64,000 bases of DNA from Gaertneriomyces semiglobifer (taxonomy: Eukaryota > Chytridiomycota > Chytridiomycetes > Spizellomycetales > Spizellomycetaceae), in contig JAHLKF010000020.1 of NCBI GenBank assembly GCA_025558075.1, forward strand, positions 304,073 to 368,072, written 5' to 3'. The translations under genes were made by a program, and so were the position numbers. Under the pieces are notes generated by a model. That model was given only the letters and a program-made list of their open reading frames with translations. It had not been told where the DNA came from and ran no database searches. Shown here piece by piece: positions 22,458 to 35,000 of the stretch (within the stretch, counting starts at the first letter, position 1; each line of letters opens with the position of its first letter).

Positions 22458-24941
22458 TCATTCCTCCCTAGCTAACCTGTTCCGTTCAAGGAACTCGCTT
22501 CCTTCCTTATCGCACCAAGCTGCGAATCTCCGACCAATATCACTTTCCATTCCCCAATCCTGGTCAATCACTTCTGTCAAGACACTCTTTAAATCCACAT
22601 TGGCATTCTCTTGTTGTTCTACTCCTAATCCAGTTAATTCGGTCATTGAGCCGGCGGAAGCTGGCTCTCTCGATGCAAGCTTTTGACCTTCGTGTGTCTC
22701 AATGATGGCATGGAGCAGGCGACCAAAGGCTTTATCATCCTGAAGCGTGCGACGTAGAGACGAATAACATACTAAAGAGTAAACGTCTGCACGCGTGGGA
22801 CTTGACGGTTTGTCACCCGGAGAAGCCGGAGACGCGGGTGAACCAGGGTTCGCAGGCGAACCATAGTCGAGATCAAGGAACATATCACCGCCACCCTGTG
22901 AGGAGGATGACGTTTGAACGGGCTTGGCGGGCTTGGGTGTTTGTGCAATGCCCGCAACTTGAGCGAACGAAGCTGCAAGCGTTGCGTCATTCAGGCTTTC
23001 TTCAATGCGATCGCACCACGCGTCATCTGGCAGCTCGCTCCTCGGTGTATTTAGGAGGGCACGGAACCGGCCGTATTGGTCGCCCAGTTTCGCTTTAATG
23101 TTGTTGAACAGTGATGGATGAAGAGCCTCCAACCTCAGCATCCGCTGTCCGCCATCAGGCAAGCCACGTAATGGAACGTCAAAACCTCCAGTATATTCTT
23201 CGTCGTCAGAGCTCAGGATCTCGCCAGTGTTCACGACTGTCGCGCCGACTACTTCGCGGAACATTTGACGTAAACGCCGTGAAGAGTCCAAGAATCTGCG
23301 AGTTATCAGTGAGACCCACTTGGCGTCCGAAATGGTAGAGCGCGGAGCATACAACGCTCGCAGGAAGCGCTGGTACTGCCCGGGAGCCAAGTGCTTTTGC
23401 AATAGATTAAAGAACAAGGGATGCGACGATTCAAGGTTGGCGAGCTGGGTGGGGTCCGACCGTAGTCGTACTGATATATTTGAATCCGAGGGAACTTCTG
23501 GTTCTGTGGCTGTAACGTCTGGGGCCGGTGTAAGGGATGCGGGCTTGGCAGCAGACTGACGAGGTTCATCAAGCTCCAGTTCGTATGTGACAATTTCGCG
23601 GAATTGGTCTAGCAAGCCTTTCTTCAAGCAATCTGCGGTTACTCTCTTCCAGTCGCTGTTGGAGACTTCCGTTACCGGGGCAAAAAAGATCTTGTGAAAG
23701 TACTCGTATTCGCTGTCAATGCCTTTCTCTGTCACATCGCCTGCATGCAGGTGCGGTGATAGCAGAGGAGACGTGGGATTTGCAGGTTCAAGAGCGTGTT
23801 TGATGTTTGCAAAGAATTGCGGGTATTCGCTTTCTAGCCTTTGCATAATATCCATCTCTCTCATTTTGACGGCTTGATCAAGCCATTCATCACTAACAGT
23901 CTCGCTTGCCTCATCGGAATCACTGCTCTCTGCATCTTCATTGTCGTTGACCTCTTCGTAATAATCGTAGCCCACAAGTTCGCGAAAGTATGCAACGAGG
24001 GTGGGTTCCAGAATGGCTTCGATGCTTCTCATCCAGGTCAGGTCATCCATTTCCTCGCGGGATGTATACAGCAGCGCTTCGAATTCGTCCCATGATTGAC
24101 CTTGGCGGAGGGTGTTGCGGACATTGGAAAAGTAGTCCTCGTTGCGGATGACCAAGTCGCGCATTTCTTCAGGGCGGTCCATCATGGCAACGTGCAGGTC
24201 ATAGGCAATGTAATGACCGGGCAACGTCACTTCGGGACTGGTTGGGGTATCCAGCGTTGGGCTGCCATTGTCATGCTCCGCGGACGCGGTAGCGGTTTCC
24301 AGTGGGTTCATCTCTGCCAAAGCGGCAGCCGGGGTAGGAGGAAAGTAAGTATGACGCTCTTCCTCGGCGGTGCCAGGGGTGTCGGGAGCATTGAACTTGA
24401 CGACTCGCGAGCTGCGACGCGACAATCCTTCAATCTCGTCTTCGGCTGCCGGTGCGCTTGCCGCGGCGACCACGACGCCCACTTCACCCGAGCCGGGGAT
24501 ACGCACAGTTTGGCTGGCGTCGCCGTCGTCGTCACGCACGGCAAAGACATCTTTGAACTCGTCGAACAGGGCATCATCGTCGAGGTATGTCTTGACGACG
24601 ACCAGCCAGTCGGCGTCCTCGAGGGATCTGTCGTCCAACAGTGTGATGAGACCGATAAAAGGCTTGTTCTCTCCTTGAAGACATTTGTTGCTTGGCACAT
24701 GGTGGGTGGATAATCGCAAGTCGTTCAAGATGGCCTCTGTCTTTTTCGCATATCGCTGGTTGTTCTCGAGAAAGTGGTCTCTGACGCGATCGAGGAATGC
24801 CACTTGACGGAATGCGTTGGTTGTAAGGGCGTTGACTCTCCAGGTGTGAAAGTTGACAGCCATTGGCGAGGTCGCCAGGTTCTGGATGGACAGTTTGCGA
24901 TGGGACGACATTGGAACGTTGTGGTGGAGCCCGGTGGCCAT
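22458..24941 (-). CDS. 827-aa protein of repeated helical units (PAH-like), function unknown
   Basis: Uninterrupted by introns, unlike the other host genes here. The chain is built of about six degenerate units of 60-80 residues with the pattern LExxHPxxFxxIxxxL - F..LL..PR..L.D..W...I...L - L...FxEVVG. Clear examples are LESSHPLFFNLLQKHL ... DAKWVSLITRRFL ... LRQMFREVVG and LEALHPSLFNNIKAKLG ... DDAWCDRIEESLN ... LAASFAQVAG. Units are separated by acidic or Ser/Pro/Thr-rich linkers. The length and amphipathic spacing recall the paired amphipathic helix (PAH) of Sin3, but the typical PAH sequence is not evident, so I keep this as a resemblance only. A GT-dinucleotide run lies just upstream of the ATG at 24941. 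Confidence 0.65.
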   Translation of the reverse strand: MATGLHHNVPMSSHRKLSIQNLATSPMAVNFHTWRVNALTTNAFRQVAFLDRVRDHFLENNQRYAKKTEAILNDLRLSTHHVPSNKCLQGENKPFIGLITLLDDRSLEDADWLVVVKTYLDDDALFDEFKDVFAVRDDDGDASQTVRIPGSGEVGVVVAAASAPAAEDEIEGLSRRSSRVVKFNAPDTPGTAEEERHTYFPPTPAAALAEMNPLETATASAEHDNGSPTLDTPTSPEVTLPGHYIAYDLHVAMMDRPEEMRDLVIRNEDYFSNVRNTLRQGQSWDEFEALLYTSREEMDDLTWMRSIEAILEPTLVAYFRELVGYDYYEEVNDNEDAESSDSDEASETVSDEWLDQAVKMREMDIMQRLESEYPQFFANIKHALEPANPTSPLLSPHLHAGDVTEKGIDSEYEYFHKIFFAPVTEVSNSDWKRVTADCLKKGLLDQFREIVTYELELDEPRQSAAKPASLTPAPDVTATEPEVPSDSNISVRLRSDPTQLANLESSHPLFFNLLQKHLAPGQYQRFLRALYAPRSTISDAKWVSLITRRFLDSSRRLRQMFREVVGATVVNTGEILSSDDEEYTGGFDVPLRGLPDGGQRMLRLEALHPSLFNNIKAKLGDQYGRFRALLNTPRSELPDDAWCDRIEESLNDATLAASFAQVAGIAQTPKPAKPVQTSSSSQGGGDMFLDLDYGSPANPGSPASPASPGDKPSSPTRADVYSLVCYSSLRRTLQDDKAFGRLLHAIIETHEGQKLASREPASAGSMTELTGLGVEQQENANVDLKSVLTEVIDQDWGMESDIGRRFAAWCDKEGSEFLERNRLAREE

Positions 24942-25323
24942 GTGTGTGTGTGTGTGTTTGTGTAAGTGGGTGGGTGTTAGCTTTTGTGTGAGGGTGAGTG
25001 CTCTGTTATGAATGAAAGTATGATATCTGTGTCGTGTTGTCTGGAGCTTGTCCTGCTGCTTGCTGCTGTTGGGGGAAGAGTGGTGGTGGGTGGTGTCAGC
25101 GAATGCGGGTCAAAGGGGGCGCAGGCTCTACTTAGTTCCCACTAATCATGGATGGCAGAGCAAGTGTCATTACACCCTCCTTTTGGCTTGTTGTCCTTGA
25201 ACATGAATTGATCCAACCATCCAACAACAACCCCCTTTCCAACACACACACACGCGACATATAACGTCATAGATAAAGAGTCACGTGGGTCTACACCAAC
25301 TTACAATGAGAAGAGTCATCAGC
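24942..25323. other. intergenic, GT-rich microsatellite
   Basis: Upstream region of the 827-aa gene. 24942-24980 is a short GT/GTTT microsatellite and 25240-25256 a short CA run. No gene seen. Confidence 0.4.
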
Positions 25324-25396
25324 GGTTTCGTGGTGTAGTTGGTCATCACACCTGTCTAACACACAGGAGGTCTCCAGTTCGAACCTGGACGAAACC
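25324..25396 (+). tRNA. tRNA-Val (AAC)
   Basis: GGTTTCGTGGTGTAGTTGGTC starts a full cloverleaf: acceptor GGTTTCG/CGAAACC, anticodon stem CCTGT/ACAGG around CTAACAC (anticodon AAC, Val) and T arm CCAGTTCGAACCTGG. Box A and box B are intact and a T run follows (ACTTTCTTTTTGG) as a Pol III terminator. Confidence 0.92.
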
Positions 25397-25565
25397 ACTT
25401 TCTTTTTGGTTTTTCCTGCAGCGCCTGGTGATGCGAGCTCCACTTGCACCCTGATGACGCGAGGTAGCTCCTGCCTGCCAAATGATGCCTGCTGCTGCCG
25501 GTGAGCGAGGCAAAATCCGGTTGTCCTGGGCGATGCCCTATCTGGTCGGTAAGAGTTCCCTACAA

Positions 25566-25601
25566 TGCGGGTATTTCGGCGCTTGTGCCGTAATACCCGC
25601 A
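25566..25601. repeat. small inverted repeat, with a related copy at 25704-25730
   Basis: TGCGGGTAT and ATACCCGCA face each other around a GGCGC-rich loop. The right arm with its flank (GCCGTAATACCCGCACA) recurs at about 25707. Lies between tRNA-Val and tRNA-Pro in a stretch (25400-25890) with no gene. Function unknown. Confidence 0.4.
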
Positions 25602-25891
25602 CACCTCGTACTTAAGTGAACCAGTGTGGGGTTTACGTGGTCAACCACCCAGTACCCCGCTCTTACTGGGTAGCGAACGTAAAGGCAGCTGCGGGCGCCT
25701 CGCGCCGTAATACCCGCACAACTCCTACAGCAATTCGGAAGTGAACTATCTACCACACGGCCTTTTTTTGCAAGAACCATTGAAGCTATCTAACGCTGAG
25801 GTACGCAAAGCAATGGTCGATCGCGTGTGCAGCGATCCACACTGGGCGCGATTTGTCACAAAGCAAAAAAGACAAAAAACCAAAAGAAAGG

Positions 25892-25961
25892 GGCTCCGCC
25901 GGGGCTTGAACCCGGGACCTCTCGCACCCAAAGCGAGAATCGTACCACTAGACCACGGAGC
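25892..25961 (-). tRNA. tRNA-Pro (TGG)
   Basis: On the minus strand it starts GCTCCGTGGTCTAGTGGTAC, closes with CGGCGGAGC, has anticodon loop TTTGGGT (anticodon TGG, Pro) in the stem CTCGC/GCGAG, and T arm GGTTCAAGCCC. Box A (TGGTCTAGTGG) and box B are intact; an A-rich plus-strand run at its 3' side gives the Pol III T terminator. It is the first unit of the adjacent minisatellite. Confidence 0.92.
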
Positions 25962-26217
25962 GCTTTCATGATGAGGAGGCAGCAATGCACGCTCGAATAC
26001 GTACCACTAGACCACGGAGCGGTTATAGACCACGGAGCGCTTTCATGATGAGGAGGCAGCAATGCACGCTCGAATACGTACCACTAGCCCACGGAGCGGT
26101 TATAGACCACGGAGCGCTTTCATGATGAGGAGGCAGCAATGCACGCTCGAATACGTACCACTAGCCCACGGAGCGGTTATAGACCACGTAGCGCTTTCAT
26201 GATGAGGAGGCAGCAAT
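25942..26217. repeat. tRNA-Pro-seeded minisatellite, array 1
   Basis: Three full units of about 77 bp plus edges. Each unit contains CACGCTCGAATAC, then GTACCACTAGACCACGGAGC (the complement of tRNA-Pro nucleotides 1-20, with box A), a short GGTTATAGACCACGGAGC echo, and TTTCATGATGAGGAGGCAGC. Some units carry ACTAGCCCACGG. The same family reappears at 44711-45131. Confidence 0.85.
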
Positions 26218-26522
26218 GCTACAATCATGGTTGTCCATGTATATCGTGTGAAGGTAGGAGGTATCTCGTGCATCTCGTGTGTGTCCCATCGTACGCTGTG
26301 TCCTGGGAATAGCTCGGTACTTGTGGTGACGGCCTTTTCGTCGGCGGCCGCTCTCTTTTTATATGCCTTTACCACGCAGCGACAATTGATAGTTCTGCGT
26401 CGTCGATATAGTTCATGGTATATCGATATACGGACCGGAAAAGGTTAAGGGACTCATCCGCTGAAGAGGATTGTAACATGTCCTACATATTGACGTAGTG
26501 GAACATAGTTGATTAGAACCAA
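26218..26522. other. spacer, no gene seen
   Basis: Unique sequence between the tRNA-Pro array and the hairpin repeat. No ORF with recognisable features. Confidence 0.35.
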
Positions 26523-26674
26523 GACCTAGTGCTCCCTCTAGTCACCTTGAAAAGGTTGCAATGTCTTAACAGTGGGGGGTCTACTATAGGAATCTGTGAC
26601 TGTTGAGACATTGCAACCTTTTTTCTGATTGTGACCCGTGCGAGTTTCGGCGACGATCGAACATCTACTAGGTC
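26523..26674. repeat. 152-bp hairpin repeat, copy 1
   Basis: Bounded by GACCTAGT and ACTAGGTC. Its centre (26550-26624) is a near-perfect hairpin with arms of about 25 bp around a loop containing GGGGGGTCTACTATAGGAAT. Followed by the conserved tail TGTGACCCGTGCGAGTTTCG. A second copy in the same orientation is at 32259-32410. Only the arm near 26567 has a mismatch (CTT for CTC). Confidence 0.75.
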
Positions 26675-26693
26675 TCGGTTATCGAGTCATTAG

Positions 26694-29600
26694 TGTTGTA
26701 AGGGGGTCCCGGTGACATACACGTCATAGGGATACCCTAACCAGGGCGCGCGCTATGACATGGGTTCTTATCCATATCAGCGCATACACGTGCGTCATGT
26801 GCCCATGAGCACGTGACCCATGTGACTGGGTGCCCTAACACCCGACACGTGACCTTTTCCGTCGGGTGGTTCTCTTATGCCGGGCATTCAACTGTACTCT
26901 TAGAACCCTAGACTTGAATACACATAAGCTTATTAGAAGGACCAGAGCCTCAGCAGGATCCTCTGCAACAGGCTATGAGCCCCTGGCATCGATAGCTGTC
27001 ACCTGCTTATCCTCTGCCCTTCAGTCTCCGGGTGAAACGGCCCGTTACCGACGATTCCTCACTTGCCCGAGCGATCACGCTGTTTTTCCCGACATACGAC
27101 GCTCCCGACACCGTTAATCCCCCTGCCAGCGATTAACGACGCCCGACGACTGCCATTGATCCCCCTGCCTGCGATCAACGACAACTGCTTATTGAACACC
27201 CTGCCTGTGTTCAACGACAACTGACCCTTATTGCACCTTGCCTGTGTATAACATTCTTTTTAGATGGCCCGCTCGACCCGCAGTGCCAAGGAGGAATTCT
27301 CGGCCCCCGACAACCCTCCGTCACTGTTCGCTGAACGACTGTTAACCGACACGCTTAAGAAAATCACCCCTTTCGACGGCAATCCCCAGGATGCCGCCCC
27401 CCGGCTGTTGACCTTCATCCGCTCCATCAACATGATTCACACCTTACGCCCCGATCTAACTGAGGAGGACCTTTTCTTAGTCGCTGTCTGCAATCTCCGC
27501 AACCATGCCCTTACATGGCTGGAAGACTGGAACCGCTCTGCCGCAAAAGCCGACGTTATTACTCAGTGGAACCCCCTCCGTCGTGCGCTCCATCAACGCT
27601 TCATTCCCGCTGCTTATCTGGACTCTCAACGCCTTGCTCTGCGAAACCTCACTCAAACCGGCACCGTCGGCAAGTACAACTCCGCTTTCGAGAAAATTCG
27701 CTTAACCCTGCCGAACATGGACTCTGACGACGTTTGCCTTACTTACATTTGCGGTCTCAAACCCTCGGTTCGTGACCGCATTCGCAATCGAGTTGCCGCT
27801 GACACCCAGACCCTTGACGCCTTACAAATTGCCGCCCTGGACTTGGATGCTTCTGTGTACACGAAACCTCGCACTCCTGGCACTCCTGAAGCCTTTGCCG
27901 CTGCCGCCGCCGCCACACACCGTCGCCGTCGCCCCCCGCCGGCGGCCCGTCCCTGTGACGTCTGCAACCAAGGTACCCACTACATTCGTGACTGTCCCCT
28001 TGTCATTGACGCCAAGAAACGCGCTCAGTCCGGCCCGGCCGCACATGCCGCTGAACTTGCCCATGACGACGCCGATCTCTCCGATTCACCCGACCCCGCG
28101 GACGACCCTGACTCTGATCCCAAGGCCTTCCTTGTCCTATCGACTGACCGTGACGCGCCGCACTCCATCGCTCTCGATTCGGGCGCCACACATAGCATCA
28201 TTCGCGATCGCTTCCTTCTGACGGAATTTCAAGCTTTTCCCTCGGCTCAACAAATCTCCGGCATCGGCACGTGCGCCGCTTACGGCAAGGGAACCTTAAT
28301 CATCAACACACGTCATGGTTTACTTAAGCTTACTGACGTGCTCTATGCTCCCGAATGTCCGCGGAATCTGCTCTCTTTCGCATCATTGGCCCAGTCGCGT
28401 TATGCCTTAGAATTCTCGGCTGATCTTAGTGCCGGGTGGATTACTCATCGCAAGTCGGGTGCCCGTGTAGCTGATGTCATACGTCACAATAAACTTTATT
28501 TTATTGCCGGGTACACAACCGCCTCTCCGGCTGAATATGAAGCCTACACCAGTCATCCCCGCCGCAGGTCCGCACGTACCGCGCGTCGCCCATCCCGGTA
28601 CACCCATGATTCGTCCGTGACTGCGCCCCCCGCTGCCGTCACTGCGCCTCCGATGGCACAGCAACTTCACGCGTCCGACACGGTGGCACAGCACTTTCCG
28701 ACAAATCGACCAGAATCGACCAATTCGACCGAGTCGACACCGTCGACACCACCGACACCTCCGACACCTGCGATTGTCAATGACACTGTTTATTCACCAA
28801 TTATAACGCCTACTTCACATGCTCTCTCTGACCCTGCTCCTAGTCCTGCCGACTCTGTCACTCTTAAGCTCTGGCATCTACGTTTCGGTCATCCGAGTGC
28901 TGCTAATCTCCAACTAGCGCTTCGCGCATACGGCATTTCCGCGCCCGGCACCCTTGCCACCTGCGTCGGGTGTCGTGTCGCTAAGTCCCGACGCTCTCCA
29001 TTCAATCATGACAACCCCCAACCTGCAACCCGCGTCCTTGGTCGCATCCACAGCGACGTACAGTCAGTCGAGCATGACACACTCGATCACTGCCCGTACC
29101 TTGTCACGTTCATCGACGAACTTACTCGATACGCACATGTCGCCATCATCAAAAATAAACATGATGTCCCCGCTGAATTCCACGCTTTCCGCCAACATGC
29201 TGAAAACCTCCATGGCTGCAAAATCCTTGAACTGCGATGCGACAACGGCGGCGAATATCTGAGTCATGCCCTTGTCGGCGACCTCCGGCAGCACGGCACC
29301 CGGGTTCGTCCTACCCACGCATACTCTCCCGCGCAAAACGGCATTGCCGAGCGTTATAATCAGACGTTAATGACACAAACCCGGGCGGTCATGCTGTCGA
29401 GTCACATACGTCAGCACTTGTGGGGGGAAATCGTCGTTGCTGTCAACTACCTCCGTCAGCGCACCCCGTTCCGCGCCATCGGAAATGCAACTCCATATGA
29501 AAAATGGCATGGTTCTCCCGCGGCCGTGGCGAACCTGCGGGTCCTGTGGTCCGACGCTTATGTTCATATCCCCGTCGAACGCCGTCCCCATAAAAAGCTC

Positions 29601-32073
29601 GAACCCCGGGCCCGTCGCATGAAACTGATCGAGTACACTGACTCCACGGGTTACCGTTTCTACGACCCACTGACACAGTGCATCCATCGGTCCCGCGACG
29701 TCACGTTCGATGAAACCAACTATGTCGATCCTGCTCCCGACGCTCCCGATGATGAAGTTTTTGAAGTCGAGTACATTGTTGATGAACGGATCGCACCGAC
29801 GGGGGAGCATCAATATTTTGTTAAGTACGTAGGGTATTCTGAACCTGAATGGAACGACGCATTCAACTTACACGGCTTGCCCGTTGTTGATGAATATTTT
29901 GCTCGTAAGCATCGCTCCCCGGCATCTTCCTCCACGTCCCCTCCTACAGTCGAGGCCTTAGTAGCGTCCGCTCTGGACGGCCCCCGTGCCCGGGAACCCG
30001 TCACTTATAAGCACGCGCTGCGCTCACCCGATCGTCATGCCTGGCAGCAGGCCATCGATAAAGAGCTCCAGTCCTTACTTGACAATCAGACGTGGATGCC
30101 CGTCGACGCCTTGCCGTCCGACGCTTATGCCATCGACTCTAAATGGGTTTTCAAGATTAAGCATCACCCGGACGGTTCCATAAAAAAGTACAAGGCCCGC
30201 CTTGTTGCCCGTGGGTTTACCCAGCGCCCGGGTCTCGATTTCAATGAAACCTATGCCCCGGTCGTCAAGTTCTGCACGCTCCGCCTGCTATTGGCTCTCT
30301 CTCAGCTCTTCGGCCTTGTCGTCCACCAAATGGATGTCCTCACGGCATTCCTGAACGCTGTAATCGACACCGACATTCATATGCAACTCCCCGACGGGTC
30401 GTACGTTAAACTCCTACGTTCGATCTATGGGTTAAAGCAGTCACCGCGCTTATGGAACCAAACCCTTGACACTTATCTGAAGTCCGTTGGTTTCCAACCC
30501 ACGGTTCTCGACACCGCGCTGTACATTCGCCCTGCTGCCGGCGGCACACCTGACATCATCGCCCTGTACGTTGATGACCTCACCATCTGCTCCACGACGG
30601 CCCGCATACAGTCCATTAAGGATGGTCTTGCCCGGCGATTCGCGATGGAGGACATGGGGGAGCTTTCGTACATCCTGGGCATTGAAGTCACGCGCACTGT
30701 CGATACATTGACACTGAACCAAGGCAAATACATTGACGACATGCTCCTTCGCTATGGCCTTGTCGATGCCGCATCTGTCACTGTTCCACTGTCCCCAAGT
30801 TTATCGCTTGTCGCTGCGTCCGAAACCGATGTCCTGGCCGATCAAAAGCTTTATCAGTCAATAATTGGAAGCTTGATGTACCTTACCATCGCTACGCGGC
30901 CCGATCTTGCCTTCGCAATCTCCAAACTGTCCCGCTTCTTGTCGAAACCCACTGCACAGCATCTGAACGCTGCACGTCGGGTTCTCCGCTATGTAAAAGG
31001 CACTCGAAACCTTAAGCTCCACTATGGCTCTCGAGACGGGGGAGCAAACTGTTCATTGCACGGTTATTCTGATGCCGATTTCGCTGCAAATGCCGAGAAC
31101 CGACGTTCGACGTCGGCGTACCTTTTCCTCTTGAATGGAGGCGCTATTTCATGGGCATCCAAGCTCCAGAACTGCACGGCGCAATCTACAGCAGAAGCAG
31201 AATACATTGCGTTAGCAGAGGCCGCTAAGGAGGCCGTCTGGCTCCGTCGACTGATGATCGCGCTCCTCGAGCACTTTCCACGCACTGACACCACACGGTC
31301 CATCCTCCCCGGCACTGAACCCGGCACATATGGTGCTCTGACAGTGTACGAGGACAACCAGGCAGCCATCAAACTTGTCAACAACCCAGTCAATCACAAC
31401 CGTACTAAGCACATCGATCTCCGTCATCACTTCATCCGCGAAAAGGTCCATCAGACCCAGGAAATCGCTCTCCGCTATGTATCCACCAATGATCAGCTTG
31501 CTGACGGACTTACCAAGGCCTTAGCAGCACCTGCTCTGAACAGCATGCTTTCCCGCATGGGTTTCTGCACGTTCGACGCTTCTGACAAGTTGTTGACAGC
31601 GTCCGACACTGCTGACAAGCTGATGACAGTGTCTGACAAGGTGCTGAAGGTGTCTGACACTGCTGACAAGCTGCTGAAGGTGTCTGACACTGCTGACAAG
31701 CTGCTGAAGGTGTCGAACACTGACAATAAGCACTGAACAGTTGCTGAAGGTGTCGGGCAGTTTGCAGGAAATGTCGTGCATGCACCGAGGGGGGAGTGTT
31801 GTAAGGGGGTCCCGGTGACATACACGTCATAGGGATACCCTAACCAGGGCGCGCGCTATGACATGGGTTCTTATCCATATCAGCGCATACACGTGCGTCA
31901 TGTGCCAATGAGCACATGACCCATGTGACTGGGTGCCCTAACACCCGACACGTGACCTTTTCCGTCGGGTGGTTCTCTTATGCCGGGCATTCAACTGTAC
32001 TCTTAGAACCCTAAACTTGAATACACATAAGCTTATTAGAAGGACCAGAGCCTCAGCAGGATCCTCTGCAACA
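26694..32073 (+). mobile_element. Ty1/copia LTR retrotransposon, copy 1
   Basis: A complete element of 5380 bp. 277-bp LTRs (26694-26970, 31797-32073) begin TGTTG and end CAACA and differ at about three sites by my count. The element is flanked by the 5-bp target duplication ATTAG (26689-26693 and 32074-32078), so it is a simple, fairly recent insertion. Primer-binding site follows the left LTR, a polypurine tract (GAGGGGGGAG, 31787-31796) precedes the right LTR, and the single polyprotein ORF is intact. It landed between the two 152-bp hairpin repeats. Confidence 0.95.
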
Positions 32074-35000
32074 ATTAGCTTGCGAATATCAATGGAGTCG
32101 TGTTTAGATCCTGAGTAGGAATGACAATGTGATTAGCTCGCGTCTTCCCCTCCATTGCCGGCCTTCAAGTCAACTCATACTTTCCCCTCTAACAGACCTA
32201 GACACCTAAGTGTATCTCCTCCATATCATCTAGCGACCCTTTCGTCACCTTAAACAACGACCTAGTAAACGCCTAGTCACCTTGAAAAAGGTTGCAATGT
32301 CTCAACAGTGGGGGGTCTACTATAGGAATCTGCGACTGTTGAGACATTGCAACCTTTTTTATGATTGTGACCCGTGCGAGTTTCGGCGACGATCGAACAT
32401 CTACTAGGTCGCCTGGATGGAGACCTTTGACATGTTCAAACGCACTGCTGCATCCATGAGTTTCTAAGGCTACATGTAAAATGGAATGGAAAGGTAGGAC
32501 GTTCTGGGCTGAGAGAGATGAAATGCTACTGGAAAGATGCATGGCATTTGGTTCCGAGTTGCCGAATGATAAAACACAGGCGTACATAAACGACGTTGAA
32601 AGTAAACACGTATTGTCTGATGCACATCTTGCTATTTTGAAAGGAATGGTTTTACTAGATACTGTCAAAACCAAATATAAAGAGTACATTTCGAAACCGG
32701 CGCTGCCAATGAAGAGAACAAGAGCGAAGAAAACAGGTTGAGACGCAGAGTTCGTTTCCACAAAAAAAATTTGCAAGCTCATGTTGGGGAAGTAAGGTGA
32801 GAGGACGCCTTACTTCCCTGGCCATGATGACGACGTACACAGGACATTGGTTAGTATGTTTTGTATGCGACTGGGCTTACGGTTTCCTTTAGTCAGTAGG
32901 ATGCACCGCCGATCTCAAAGCATGTGAAACTGACGGGTATAAGCACCACCTACAAAGAAAGGGCTTCCAGCTTACGAACAATTTCTCTCTCCTCTCTATC
33001 TAGGCCAATGGCGCAATGCGATAGACGATCAGTCGACTTGATGGTGAACCTGTAATTGCACCAGATGAAGATCCGGAATTGAAGCGAAGTATCATCTTGG
33101 TATCTGCTTCAACCACACGGCATATAGATGAGCCTGTGACTCTTTGACCGGCAATCATACTAATTTTCCTAACATGATAACCATCCTCATAGTATTGAAT
33201 GTTACCAGGTGCCATGAAACCAAAGTAGGAATTTACTACACCAGAAGCCGACTGATGACAATCTAGATCGAATTCAATCTTGTATATACCGGGCATCGAG
33301 AACACGATATCTTGCGAATTTGTTGAACAAGTAATTGTCACCGTCATTGTTCACTCAACACTTTTCCTTAGCCGTGCCTAAACAATTGGCCAGAGCTTCT
33401 GCTTGAATACAACTGCTTCCTCTGGAAGTGGGGCACAGGAAGCCGGCAGGCCGGTGTGCTCTCTACAAGTCTTCTAAGCAGACACGGTCAAGACTGCTTA
33501 CGTAAGCAAGCGTGAAGGTGTTTCGTTTGATTCAAAGTGTTTCGACATCGCAAAGTGTTTCGTCCCTTAACGATGGAATCTAAAGGTCGCCAAGGATTCA
33601 GTCAGTTAACGAAACACCTAATGACACCTTATTCAGTCAACGAAACACCTAATGACACCTAATTCAGCCATTGAAACACCCAATTCAGTCAAATCCAATA
33701 ACTACTAATTAAGTCATTGTCACAGTCCACGACGAGAGGAACGTCGGCACTCACACCGCCTACCCCACCAGGTCGACGTCCAATGGTAGAGCCACCCATT
33801 GTTGGCTGTCTACTTGTACTGTCGGTTGCATACTATCTAGTTGATCTTTTTGTGTGCATCTTATGATAAAGACTGGGGCAAGGCAAAATGAACGCCGACC
33901 CTCGTTCGCAGAACCTCTTGAACCAGTTGGGAGACGTCCCAACGATTCGCCAACACAAGTTAGCTGTCTTTGTGGCACCGTTAGAGAAAGGCAAGTTCAA
34001 AAAACGACGAGGGCGTGGGGGCGCCAACAACAACGACCCAAATAACCTTGTGAAGGAACATGTGGAAAAAGATCTCCCTGAAAGAAAGGAAGAGGATGAA
34101 CCAAAAGTGCAGGTGGATGCAATGCAAAAGGTAACGAACTGGTTAGACAAGCTAAAGCAAGACACGTTGCTACCGCCAACAAAAACGTCTCTTCCGACAC
34201 GACACAAGTCAACACCCAACAAGAATAAGAAGAAAAAACAGGACGTTCCATCGGTAGAAGAGAAGGAGGCCCACGAACAACGACAGCGTTTGATTGCTCA
34301 TCATGGTGGGTCGGTAGCGTACATAAACAAAGTCCGATCAGGAGAGATCAATGTCCACACCAAGGTACCTGAAGGTGACATAGCGCAACCTATGGTGGTG
34401 GATTCACATCCGACACATCAAGTCGTCAAGAAGAAAAAAGGTAGTAAAGCAAAAACCCAGAACAAAAAGCAAAGTGCGACGAAACCGGAACCCATGGAAG
34501 TGGATCAGAAAGCAAAAACCCAAAACAAAAAGCAAAGTGTGACGAAACCGGAACCCATAGAAGTGGATAAGAAAACAAAAACGCAACAACCGTCCTCTTT
34601 GATCACCAAGAAAACACCTGACAATAAACGACACACCAAGACATTAGGCAAACATACCAAGAGCGATATGTATGAACTCCCCAATGTGTTTGGTGGAGTG
34701 AACTATGCACCAATGGGTCGAAAGAAGCGTCAGAAAGCAGACAATAACCAAAAACACGTTATGATCACCGTTCGACCACTTCACCCGAAACCCTGGAGAT
34801 ATTAGGTTACGGGTCGTCAAACATTCAACGATGATGATGATGATGATGGAGGGGGCCTGTTTTTTCTTTTTTAAAAAATCATTCAATATAGTGTGCATCC
34901 GATTATTATTGGGAGGGAGGGGAGCATCATGGCGTCTCATTACAAGATTCACGACAGTGTGGGAGAGGTGGTTCCTTGGAATGCCAAGTATTCGTATCCT